From NCBI GenBank assembly GCA_038210415.1, contig JBBQWS010000025.1, forward strand, positions 1 through 43,955: a stretch of 43,955 bases of DNA, in the 5' to 3' direction. Numbering within the stretch: position 1 is the first letter of the stretch; each line of letters begins with the position of its first letter. This DNA comes from JBBQWS01 sp038210415 (GTDB lineage: Bacteria > Actinomycetota > Actinomycetes > Prado026). A model generated the notes under the pieces. It did not search any database, was not told the origin of the DNA, and saw nothing but the letters and a program-made list of their open reading frames with translations. This document shows, one piece after another, positions 38,074-43,955 of this stretch. Both the position numbers and the translations under genes were made by a program.

Positions 38074-38670
38074 ATGTCGCACGGCCCCGACGCCGTGCCA
38101 GAGCTCCGTACGTCCAGGTTGCTGCTGCGCGGGTGGCGCGAGAGCGACCGCGAGCCGTTCGCCGTGATGAGGGCCGACCCGGTCGTGATGGAGCACTACC
38201 CTCGGCTCGCCGACCGTGCCGCTGCGGACGCCATGGTCGACGCCATGCGGGCGTCGTGGCGCGATCGCGGGTACGGGCTATGGGCCGTCGAGCAGGTCGG
38301 TGGCGCGCCGTTCGTCGGGTACGTCGGCCTGGCCGCGGTGACCTTCGAGGCGTCCTTCGCCCCGGCCGTCGAGGTGGGCTGGTCGCTCACGCCGTCCGCC
38401 TGGGGGCACGGGTACGCCACCGAGGCTGCCGTCGCCGCCCTCGGCTTCGGTTTCGACCGAGACCGGGGCCTCGACTCGATCGTGTCGTTGACGGCGGTTC
38501 GCAACGTGCGTTCCGCCCGGGTCATGGAGCGGCTCGGCATGCGGCCGGACCCCGACGCCGGGTTCGAGCACCCGCGCGTGCCGCTCGGCCATCCGGTGCG
38601 CCCGCACGTGCTCTACCGGATGAGCCGGCGCCGCTGGTCGGCTGCGGCGGCTACGAGAGCAGCCCGGTGA
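38074..38670 (+). CDS. GNAT family N-acetyltransferase
   Basis: A 198-residue acetyltransferase of the RimJ/RimL-like subgroup. LRTSRLLLRGWRESDREPF is the conserved opening, EVGWSLTPSAWGHGYATEA the acetyl-CoA-binding region (about residues 108-126) and NVRSARVMERLGM the late helix. It acetylates an amine, possibly a protein N-terminus or small molecule. The ATG is two bases after the DinB-like stop. Its last 20 bases overlap the convergent GT4 gene, which could tie the two expression levels through antisense transcription. The last ten residues are arginine/alanine-rich and lie outside the fold. Confidence 0.92.
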   Translation: MSHGPDAVPELRTSRLLLRGWRESDREPFAVMRADPVVMEHYPRLADRAAADAMVDAMRASWRDRGYGLWAVEQVGGAPFVGYVGLAAVTFEASFAPAVEVGWSLTPSAWGHGYATEAAVAALGFGFDRDRGLDSIVSLTAVRNVRSARVMERLGMRPDPDAGFEHPRVPLGHPVRPHVLYRMSRRRWSAAAATRAAR

Positions 38671-39919
38671 ACAGGTTGCCGTCGCGCACGACGACCCGCA
38701 GCGGGCGCTCGGCCCGAGCCGCCAGACCAGCCTGCAGCGCCCATTCCTCGCGGGCTGCCTGCTCGTAGATCGAGACGGTGCGGGCTGCGATCGCGCTCCA
38801 GGTGTAGTCGCGGTGCACAGCGGTGCGGGCGGCGCGGGCCATCCGACGTGCGAGCAGCTCGTCCGACAGCACCGCTGTGACGGCGTCGGCAAGGCCGGGC
38901 ACGTCTCCCGGGGTGAAGCGGAGCCCGGTGACGCCGTGCTCGACGAACTCGCGCAGCCCGCCGGTGTCGCCGACGACCAGCGGGGTGCCCGCCGCTGCCG
39001 CCTCCAGAGCCACCAGCCCGAACGGCTCGTAGATCGACGGCACCAGGGCGCAGTCGGCGGCGGCTGCGAGCGCCGCCAGGTCGTCCTCGGCCAGGAAGCC
39101 GGCCCACGCAACTGAACGCCCGAGCCGGCGGCGTACGGCAAGAGCCCGCAGCTCGGCCGCGTGCGTGCCCTGGCCCGCCACGACGAGCTGGAGCCCGGAG
39201 AACCGCCGCCGCAGCCGGGGCAGCGCATCCAGCAGGGTGTGCACGCCCTTCTCCCACTCCAGCCGACCGGCGAACACGATCAGCGGCCCGGCGCCGGCGT
39301 ACCGGGTCCGGGCGGCCTGCACGCGTTCGGCCGAGACCGACCAGCGGTCCAGGTCGATGCCCCCCGGCACGACGTCGACCTTGTCCGGGGGGAGGTCGAA
39401 GAGCCGCACGACCTCGGCTCGCATGTGCTGCGAGCAGGTGATGACGCGGCGGGCCTCGAACGTCAGCCACCACTCGGTGGTGTGGATCGCCTTGTTGAGC
39501 GGCCCGGGCAGCCAACCCTGGTGCCGACCCGCCTCGGTCGCGTGGACGGTCGCCACGAGGGGCAGGTCGAGCGCTTCCTTCAGCGTCGTACCGGCCTGGC
39601 ACATCAGCCAGTCGTGCGCGTGGACGACCTGAGGCCGCAGCTCGTCGGCCAGCCGAAGCCCTGCCCGCGCGATCGGGTGGTTCAGCCCACTCACCCAGGC
39701 CAGCAGGTCGTCGCGGGGGATGAGCGGCGGGTCGTACGGCACCCGGACCACCCGGACCCCGTTCACCACCTCGTCGCACGCGGTGCCGTCGAGGTGCTGG
39801 GTGAGCACGGTGACCTCGTGTCCAGCGGCCGCCTGTGCCTCGGCGATGGCGTGGACATGCCGGCCGAGTCCGCCGTAGACCAGCGGGGGATATTCCCAGG
39901 ACAGCTGCAGGATCCGCAC
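38651..39919 (-). CDS. GT4 alpha-glucosyltransferase (Rv3032-like)
   Basis: A 422-residue GT-B fold glycosyltransferase. ILQLSWEYPPLVYGGLGRHV opens the acceptor domain, VHAHDWL and TVHATEAGRHQGW follow, and the donor domain carries FAGRLEWEKGVHTLL and the EX7E motif in YEPFGLVALEAAAAGTP. This pattern matches the mycobacterial alpha-1,4-glucosyltransferase Rv3032, which makes the backbone of methylglucose lipopolysaccharide and contributes to glycogen; GlgM-type glycogen synthases are close relatives. The GTG at 39919 directly gives the conserved MRILQLSWEYPP opening. It is the third gene of a methyltransferase-GH57-GT4 set, 35 bases after the GH57 stop. Confidence 0.92.
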   Translation of the reverse strand: MRILQLSWEYPPLVYGGLGRHVHAIAEAQAAAGHEVTVLTQHLDGTACDEVVNGVRVVRVPYDPPLIPRDDLLAWVSGLNHPIARAGLRLADELRPQVVHAHDWLMCQAGTTLKEALDLPLVATVHATEAGRHQGWLPGPLNKAIHTTEWWLTFEARRVITCSQHMRAEVVRLFDLPPDKVDVVPGGIDLDRWSVSAERVQAARTRYAGAGPLIVFAGRLEWEKGVHTLLDALPRLRRRFSGLQLVVAGQGTHAAELRALAVRRRLGRSVAWAGFLAEDDLAALAAAADCALVPSIYEPFGLVALEAAAAGTPLVVGDTGGLREFVEHGVTGLRFTPGDVPGLADAVTAVLSDELLARRMARAARTAVHRDYTWSAIAARTVSIYEQAAREEWALQAGLAARAERPLRVVVRDGNLFTGLLS

Positions 39920-39954
39920 GGCCCAGACGCTACCGGTCGGTAGGAGGACTCGCG

Positions 39955-41451
39955 CTAGAGCAGCCGGGCGTCCAGCTGGGCGAACGGCCCGTCGGTGCGA
40001 CGCTGCTCGGCAGACGCCTGTGCACCCCGGCCGGCCTCGATGGCTCGGGCCAGCGCGACGAACGCAGCCTGGTGCCCCGCGGCGCGGTCCCGGGCGTAGC
40101 CCGCTGCGGAGTCCTTGGTGACCATGAACGCCCAGTCGCTGGCCAGCGCGAGCAGCGCGTCGCGCGCGAGCTGGTCGAGGTCCGGCCGCCGGCTGGTGGC
40201 GCCACGGCCTGGCCCGAGCTCGGCGTCGACCAGGTCGAGCAGACGCTTCTGCAGACGGTCGCCGTCGTCGACCAGGTCGGCCACCTGCTCGCCGGCCCAG
40301 ACCCGCCAGTCCTTGCCGGAGCCCCACGATACCGCAGAGAGCTCGACCGCTCCCGCGACGTGCCCGGCCCGGGCGGCGCCCGCCAGCGTCGTCACGTGGA
40401 CGCCGGCCTCGGGCAGCAGCCGCAGCACCTGTTCCAGGAAGACCGGTCCCTCGTGCCACCAGTGCCCGAACAGCTCGGTGTCGAAGGCGACGGTGACCAG
40501 GGCGGCCCGGCCGTCACGGTCGGCGGCCAGTTCGACCAGCCGGCGGCGGACCACCGAGACGAAGTCCGCCGCGTCAGCCAGGGCCGCTGCCCGGCCCCGC
40601 TCGGGTTCGTAGGCGGCCTTGTCCTGCGGCGCGGTCCGGGTCGAGGTGACCCGGGCCGGCCGCAGCCCCGAGTCGTGGTCGTACGTGTGGAAGTCGCGGT
40701 ACCAGGGGCCGCTGGGGTAGCCCTTCCTGGGCGACCACACCCGGTACGTCACCTCGAGGTCCCGGGCGTACGCGACGACGTCGGAGGAACCCACGGTCCA
40801 GGCGTCCGCGGTGCTGCGCCCGGCGCGCAGCAGCGTCGGCCCGTCGACGACGAACCGCCGCACCCCCGCCGCGGAGTAGAGCTCCTCGAGCCCGGGTCGG
40901 TACCCGCACTCCGGCGCCCAGATCCCCTCCGGCCGGGTTCCGGTGCGGACCGCAGCGTCGTCGAGACCGGTACGCAGGGCGAACCGCGCCACGCGGTCGT
41001 CGAGCAGCGGCTGGAACGGGTGCGTCGCCGGGCCGCCGAGCAGCTCGACCGCCCCGCTGTCCGACAGCCGCCGCAGCACCGGCGAGCCACCGTTCTGCCA
41101 GGTCCGGTCGAATGCGGACAGCGCCGCTGTCGCCTGGCGGAACTCGTCCGGGCCGGGCCCGGCACCGGCCAGGCCCTGCGCGCGCACCTGCCAGAACCCG
41201 AGCCAGGTGTGGAACTCGCGCAGGCAGTACGGGTCGTCGAGCTGGGCCGCGAGCACCGGGCTCAGCCCCAGGGTCACCAGCTCGCGCCGGCCCTGCGCGG
41301 CCAGCCGCTCGAGCACCTCCACCACGGGCAGGTAAGAAGCCGCCCACGACTGGTACAGCCACTCCTCGCCCACCGGCCACGACCCGTGGTGCGCGAGCCA
41401 CGGCAGGTGCGAGTGCAGCACGATGCAACAGGTGCCGACCGGGGCGGTCAT
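39955..41451 (-). CDS. GH57 alpha-1,4-glucan branching enzyme (Rv3031-like)
   Basis: A 498-residue GH57 protein. The conserved motifs are all there: VLHSHLPWLAHHG with His13 and His15, ELLGGPATHPFQPLL, the nucleophile Glu181 in WAPECGYRPG, the acid Asp324 in AFDTELFGHWW, and SWGSGKDW near the end. EEWLYQSWAASYLP is shared with the mycobacterial Rv3031 group. Such enzymes introduce alpha-1,6 branches in polymethylated glucans or glycogen. The ATG at 41451 overlaps the methyltransferase stop by ATGA. This genome therefore carries two unrelated branching enzymes, this one and the GH13 GlgB at 20440. Confidence 0.94.
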   Translation of the reverse strand: MTAPVGTCCIVLHSHLPWLAHHGSWPVGEEWLYQSWAASYLPVVEVLERLAAQGRRELVTLGLSPVLAAQLDDPYCLREFHTWLGFWQVRAQGLAGAGPGPDEFRQATAALSAFDRTWQNGGSPVLRRLSDSGAVELLGGPATHPFQPLLDDRVARFALRTGLDDAAVRTGTRPEGIWAPECGYRPGLEELYSAAGVRRFVVDGPTLLRAGRSTADAWTVGSSDVVAYARDLEVTYRVWSPRKGYPSGPWYRDFHTYDHDSGLRPARVTSTRTAPQDKAAYEPERGRAAALADAADFVSVVRRRLVELAADRDGRAALVTVAFDTELFGHWWHEGPVFLEQVLRLLPEAGVHVTTLAGAARAGHVAGAVELSAVSWGSGKDWRVWAGEQVADLVDDGDRLQKRLLDLVDAELGPGRGATSRRPDLDQLARDALLALASDWAFMVTKDSAAGYARDRAAGHQAAFVALARAIEAGRGAQASAEQRRTDGPFAQLDARLL

Positions 41452-42206
41452 GCGCGCCCGACCACGAGCAGGTCCAGGCTCGCGTCGACGTCGCCGCCGC
41501 TCACCGTGAAGTCGTCGGCCCGCAGGTCAGCGACGAAGTCGCGTAGCGGCGTCGGCCACTCGTCGAACGGCGCCGCGAGCTGGGCGGCGACGAGTGACCC
41601 GTGGGTGTGCTCCCACGAGCGGATCCGCGCTCCGTGGCCCACCCCGAGCACGGCCTCCACCCGGAGGTGCGCGCCGATCAGGTCGACCAGCTCCCCCTGG
41701 TCGAGCTCGTTGACATGGAACGGGTTCAGCGGCTTCTCGCCGCGGCCGACGCCCGGCGAGAAGGTCAGCCGGTTCGGCGTGCTCACCGCGATCAGGCCGC
41801 CAGGCCGGAGCACGCGGGCGCACTCCGCGACGAAACGCGGCTGGTCCCACAGGTGCTCGATCGTCTGCAGGCTGACCACGGCGTCGAACGAGCCGGACGC
41901 CAGCGGGAGCGCCACCAGGTTGCCGCGCACGATGCTGATCGCCGGGTAGGTCACGCGCACGTGCCCTGCCGCCGCCGGGTCGTAGTCGACTGCGACGACC
42001 CGTCGGGCACCGGCGGACGCGAGTGCGTGCGCGCCGTACCCTTCGCCGCAGCCCGCCTCGAGCACCCGGCCGACCACTCGGTTGGCGAGCCAGCGGTAGG
42101 CGACCTCGTGCCGTCGGAACCAGTAGTTCTCGTGCCAGATCCCGGGGAGGGTTCGCTCTCCGGTCAAGGTGAGGGCGGCAGGTCCGCCGGCTCGCTGTCG
42201 GCCCAT
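41448..42206 (-). CDS. SAM-dependent methyltransferase (Rv3030-like)
   Basis: A 252-residue class I methyltransferase. LTGERTLPGIWHENYWFRRHEVAYRW opens the protein, motif I is VLEAGCGEGYG, AVDYDP the acidic strand end and SLQTIEHLWDQP / VLRPGGLIAVSTPN the later motifs. It sits first in the cluster that matches Rv3030-Rv3031-Rv3032, where Rv3030 is the proposed glucan O-methyltransferase; that role here is inferred from position. The ATG at 42206 is preferred over 42224 because it stands at the end of a 38-base palindrome whose other end is the start of the divergent gene. Six bases ahead of it is CAGGCT, a weak -10-like box. Confidence 0.87.
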   Translation of the reverse strand: MGRQRAGGPAALTLTGERTLPGIWHENYWFRRHEVAYRWLANRVVGRVLEAGCGEGYGAHALASAGARRVVAVDYDPAAAGHVRVTYPAISIVRGNLVALPLASGSFDAVVSLQTIEHLWDQPRFVAECARVLRPGGLIAVSTPNRLTFSPGVGRGEKPLNPFHVNELDQGELVDLIGAHLRVEAVLGVGHGARIRSWEHTHGSLVAAQLAAPFDEWPTPLRDFVADLRADDFTVSGGDVDASLDLLVVGRA

Positions 42207-42241
42207 GCCCTCAGCCTGCCGCATGGCAGGGTGCTGGCATG
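42204..42241. promoter_or_regulatory. 38-base palindrome joining two divergent start codons
   Basis: The 17-base arms 42204-42220 and 42225-42241 match as inverted repeats in 14 of 17 positions around the spacer GCAT. The outer ends are exactly the ATG of the leftward methyltransferase and the ATG of the rightward membrane protein. Each arm has a CAGGCT or CAGGGT hexamer six bases before its ATG, as in leaderless -10 positions, and no Shine-Dalgarno. It would suit a symmetrical divergent promoter or a shared operator. Confidence 0.5.
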
Positions 42242-43081
42242 CTTCTCTCGGTCCGCGGCGGCACGGCCAACCTGATCAACCGGGTCGGCATGACGGTCGC
42301 GAGTCTCGCCCTGGTTGCGTGGTACCTGTCGGCGACCCTGTTCGTCCCGGGCAAGGCTGCTGCAGTGGCCCAGGCGCTGCTCGACAGTGCGCAGGTGCAG
42401 CAGACCACCTCGCAGCAGCTGTTCAGCCAGCTGCACTCGCTCTCGGTCAAGGCCGCCGGGCTCAGCCCGCAGTTGACCGACCTGGTGACGGCGGCGATGT
42501 CGCGGGACCCGAAGCTGCGGACCGCGCTGGCTGCCGCTGCGAGCCACCGGGTCGGACCGCTGGACGTGAAGTCGGTGGACGCCGCGATGCACCGGGCGCT
42601 GAGCACGGTCGACCCGGCGCTCGCCAAGGACCTGGCGACGGTGCACCTGCGAGGGACGCCGCTAGGGGTGGGCTACTCGCTGGACGCCGTGCCGCAGTGG
42701 GACCAGGAGGCACGCGTGGCCGACCACCTGTGGCCGTTGCTGGCAGGCTTCTCCCTGGCGCTGTTCATCCTGGCCCTGCTCGTGGCCGGTAGTGGCGGCC
42801 CGCGGGGTGTCGTGGTACGTCGCATCGGACGCTGGATGGTCGTCGCGGCAGGGCTGCAGCTCGTCCTGCTCGTGGTGCTGCCGTGGGCGCTGTCGCGCTA
42901 CACCACCGGAGTCTGGTCGACCCGGGCGCCCGTGCTCGCGGCGCTCTGGGGCGCGCAGGTCCTCGTGCCTCTGGTCGGGCTGTTCGGTCTGGGGATCGCG
43001 TTCGTGCTGGTGGGTACCGCCTGGCAGGGCGCGGCCCAGCAGAACGCGGCGGCCACCTCGAGAGGTGACCGCCGCGGCTGA
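42239..43081 (+). CDS. Conserved-looking membrane protein
   Basis: A 280-residue protein of unknown function. A first membrane segment lies near residues 17-35, then an exported or periplasmic-side domain of about 120 residues rich in alanine, glutamine and serine with amphipathic helices. Three more membrane segments follow near residues 163-182, 197-215 and 235-258. The tail is short and polar. The large loop between the first two segments resembles a sensor or cell-envelope protein, but I recognise no family. It is divergent from the methylated-glucan cluster and shares its palindromic start region, so co-regulation is likely. Downstream it converges on the anti-sigma-like gene. Confidence 0.8.
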   Translation: MLLSVRGGTANLINRVGMTVASLALVAWYLSATLFVPGKAAAVAQALLDSAQVQQTTSQQLFSQLHSLSVKAAGLSPQLTDLVTAAMSRDPKLRTALAAAASHRVGPLDVKSVDAAMHRALSTVDPALAKDLATVHLRGTPLGVGYSLDAVPQWDQEARVADHLWPLLAGFSLALFILALLVAGSGGPRGVVVRRIGRWMVVAAGLQLVLLVVLPWALSRYTTGVWSTRAPVLAALWGAQVLVPLVGLFGLGIAFVLVGTAWQGAAQQNAAATSRGDRRG

Positions 43082-43105
43082 CCTGGCGCTTCGCCCAGCG
43101 CCTGG
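43082..43105. terminator. Bidirectional hairpin between convergent genes
   Basis: GGCGCT (43085-43090) pairs with AGCGCC (43097-43102) around a six-base loop, and after one T-T mismatch the flanking CC and GG also pair. It begins at the base after the membrane-protein stop and lies 17 bases before the end of the opposing gene. No T run is seen, so this is a modest terminator candidate for both directions. Confidence 0.45.
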
Positions 43106-43122
43106 AGGTCTCGCTCTGCGGG

Positions 43123-43929
43123 CTAGTGGTTGCTCGAACCGTGGTCGCCGCCACCGCCCTGGCCACCCTGGCCGCTCTGGCCTGCGTGGTCGCCGCCCTT
43201 GTGGTCGGCCTGGTCGTCGGAGGGGTTGTCGGAGTGCTCCGGCTCGGGGGTCTCCGAGGGCTCAGGGCTCTCGGAGTGCTTGGCCTCAGGCGGGCCGACG
43301 AGCGCAGTACAGAAGGCCGGGACGTTGTCGACGCCACCCGCCGCGGTGACCAGTGCCACGAACGGCGGGGCCAGCAGCTTCTTGCCGTGCTCGCCGCCCT
43401 CCCCGTGGAAGATCGCCACGCACAGGCCCTTGAGCGACGGCACCTTTGGCAGGTCGGTCGGCCGTGTCGAGGGGTGCTCGGACGGCGTGGGTTCGGCGGA
43501 CTCGCTGGGCTCGGCTGACTCGGACGGCTCCGGCGTGACCGACTCGGACGGGTCGATGCTGGCTGAGATCGAGGACGAGGGGTCGGCGACGGGCTGCGTA
43601 TCGCCCGGCATCGGTACGACCCCGGTGGCCACGCCGACCGCGACGGTGCCGACGGCGGCCGCCGCGGCGGTAGCCGTGAAGGCCTTGGCGACCACCATCT
43701 GGGTGAGGGCGAGCTTGATCATGCGTCGTCTCCTGGGTTGTTGGGGAAGGTCGAGCCGGGCCCGGTTGAACGCCCGCAGCGCGGACGCCTCTCCGCCGAG
43801 CTCGCCGGGGTGGCCCGGCGCGCCCGCTGCTCCCAGCACCCAACGCAGCTCCGCGGGGCCGGCGGGCTCGCCCCGGAGCAGCTGCTCCGCGGCGTGCCGG
43901 TCGAACTCGGGGTTCGAGTTGGGTGTCAT
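43123..43929 (-). CDS. Membrane-anchored protein, probable anti-sigma-like
   Basis: A 268-residue protein. The first 70 residues are soluble and helical (FDRHAAEQLLRGEPAGPAELRWVL, ALRAFNRARLD), recalling the cytoplasmic part of actinobacterial anti-sigma proteins. One alanine/valine membrane segment sits at about 82-103. The outer part has a Pro/Ser/Glu repeat stretch, a small conserved-looking domain with two cysteines (LKGLCVAIFHGEGG and NVPAFCTALVG) and a tail rich in Pro, Ser, Glu, Gly and His. The ATG at 43929 shares its first base with the last base of an upstream stop (TGATG), and AGGGG lies five bases ahead. The anti-sigma reading is inference from layout. Confidence 0.75.
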   Translation of the reverse strand: MTPNSNPEFDRHAAEQLLRGEPAGPAELRWVLGAAGAPGHPGELGGEASALRAFNRARLDLPQQPRRRRMIKLALTQMVVAKAFTATAAAAAVGTVAVGVATGVVPMPGDTQPVADPSSSISASIDPSESVTPEPSESAEPSESAEPTPSEHPSTRPTDLPKVPSLKGLCVAIFHGEGGEHGKKLLAPPFVALVTAAGGVDNVPAFCTALVGPPEAKHSESPEPSETPEPEHSDNPSDDQADHKGGDHAGQSGQGGQGGGGDHGSSNH

Positions 43930-43955
43930 CACATCCCCTTCAGCGCCATGGCGTC
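43929..43955 (-). CDS. 3' end of an upstream gene, cut by the window edge
   Basis: Read leftward, the last 27 bases give the codons DAMALKGM followed by TGA, in a frame with G or C in most third positions. The stop overlaps the ATG of the anti-sigma-like gene as TGATG, the usual coupling of a sigma factor gene with its anti-sigma gene. Eight residues are too few to identify it. Confidence 0.4.
   Translation of the reverse strand, partial: DAMALKGM

Overview
The window comes from the chromosome of a high-GC actinobacterium. Almost every codon ends in G or C, GTG and TTG starts are common, genes are packed with 4-base ATGA or GTGA overlaps, and the gene set is typically actinobacterial (GlgE-pathway glycogen genes, a GH57/GT4/methyltransferase cluster, Ccr). 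I cannot name a genus. No rRNA, tRNA, CRISPR array, insertion sequence or prophage was seen. No gene-free stretch exceeds about 150 bases. The first 63 bases are almost pure G and look like a contig-end artefact.

Layout. (1) 64-6724: an aldehyde dehydrogenase diverges from a tandem-domain 3-hydroxyacyl-CoA dehydrogenase. A small CPGC protein follows, then a tightly coupled DedA / alpha-beta hydrolase / SDR / alpha-beta hydrolase operon. (2) 6772-11146: acyl-CoA carbon metabolism. Methylmalonyl-CoA epimerase and crotonyl-CoA carboxylase/reductase are read leftward, and a thiolase and the GTPase MeaB rightward, from a shared promoter region holding a nested palindrome. With the 3-hydroxyacyl-CoA dehydrogenase and the enoyl-CoA hydratase at 33215, most steps from acetyl-CoA to ethylmalonyl-CoA are encoded. 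(3) 11154-15253: a signalling island with a response regulator carrying a degenerate HD-GYP domain, a REC-HDOD regulator and a two-PAS histidine kinase. (4) 15374-18607: an SsuABC/TauABC-type transporter operon that ends in its own probable Rrf2 repressor and has a clear palindromic operator on its promoter. (5) 18658-20406: a DUF2127-type membrane protein diverging from a thioredoxin-TPR protein.

(6) 20440-32593: alpha-glucan metabolism. glgE-treS-mak-glgB form one overlapping operon, divergent from glgP. A perfect 14-base LacI-type palindrome lies midway between the two starts, both of which look leaderless. glgX follows convergently. TreS (trehalose to maltose), Mak (maltose to maltose-1-phosphate), GlgE (polymerisation) and GlgB (branching) make up the trehalose-to-glycogen route; GlgP and GlgX degrade the polymer.

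(7) 32640-38670: a short NAD(P)-binding-like protein, enoyl-CoA hydratase, a methyltransferase, a hexapeptide-repeat acyltransferase, an ABC-2 transporter pair, a DinB-like protein and a GNAT acetyltransferase. (8) 38651-42206: a methyltransferase, GH57 and GT4 cluster in the order of mycobacterial Rv3030-Rv3031-Rv3032, which points to a methylated alpha-glucan. It diverges from a membrane protein across a 38-base imperfect palindrome whose ends are the two start codons. (9) 43123-43955: a probable membrane-anchored anti-sigma-like protein, translationally coupled to a gene cut off by the window edge.
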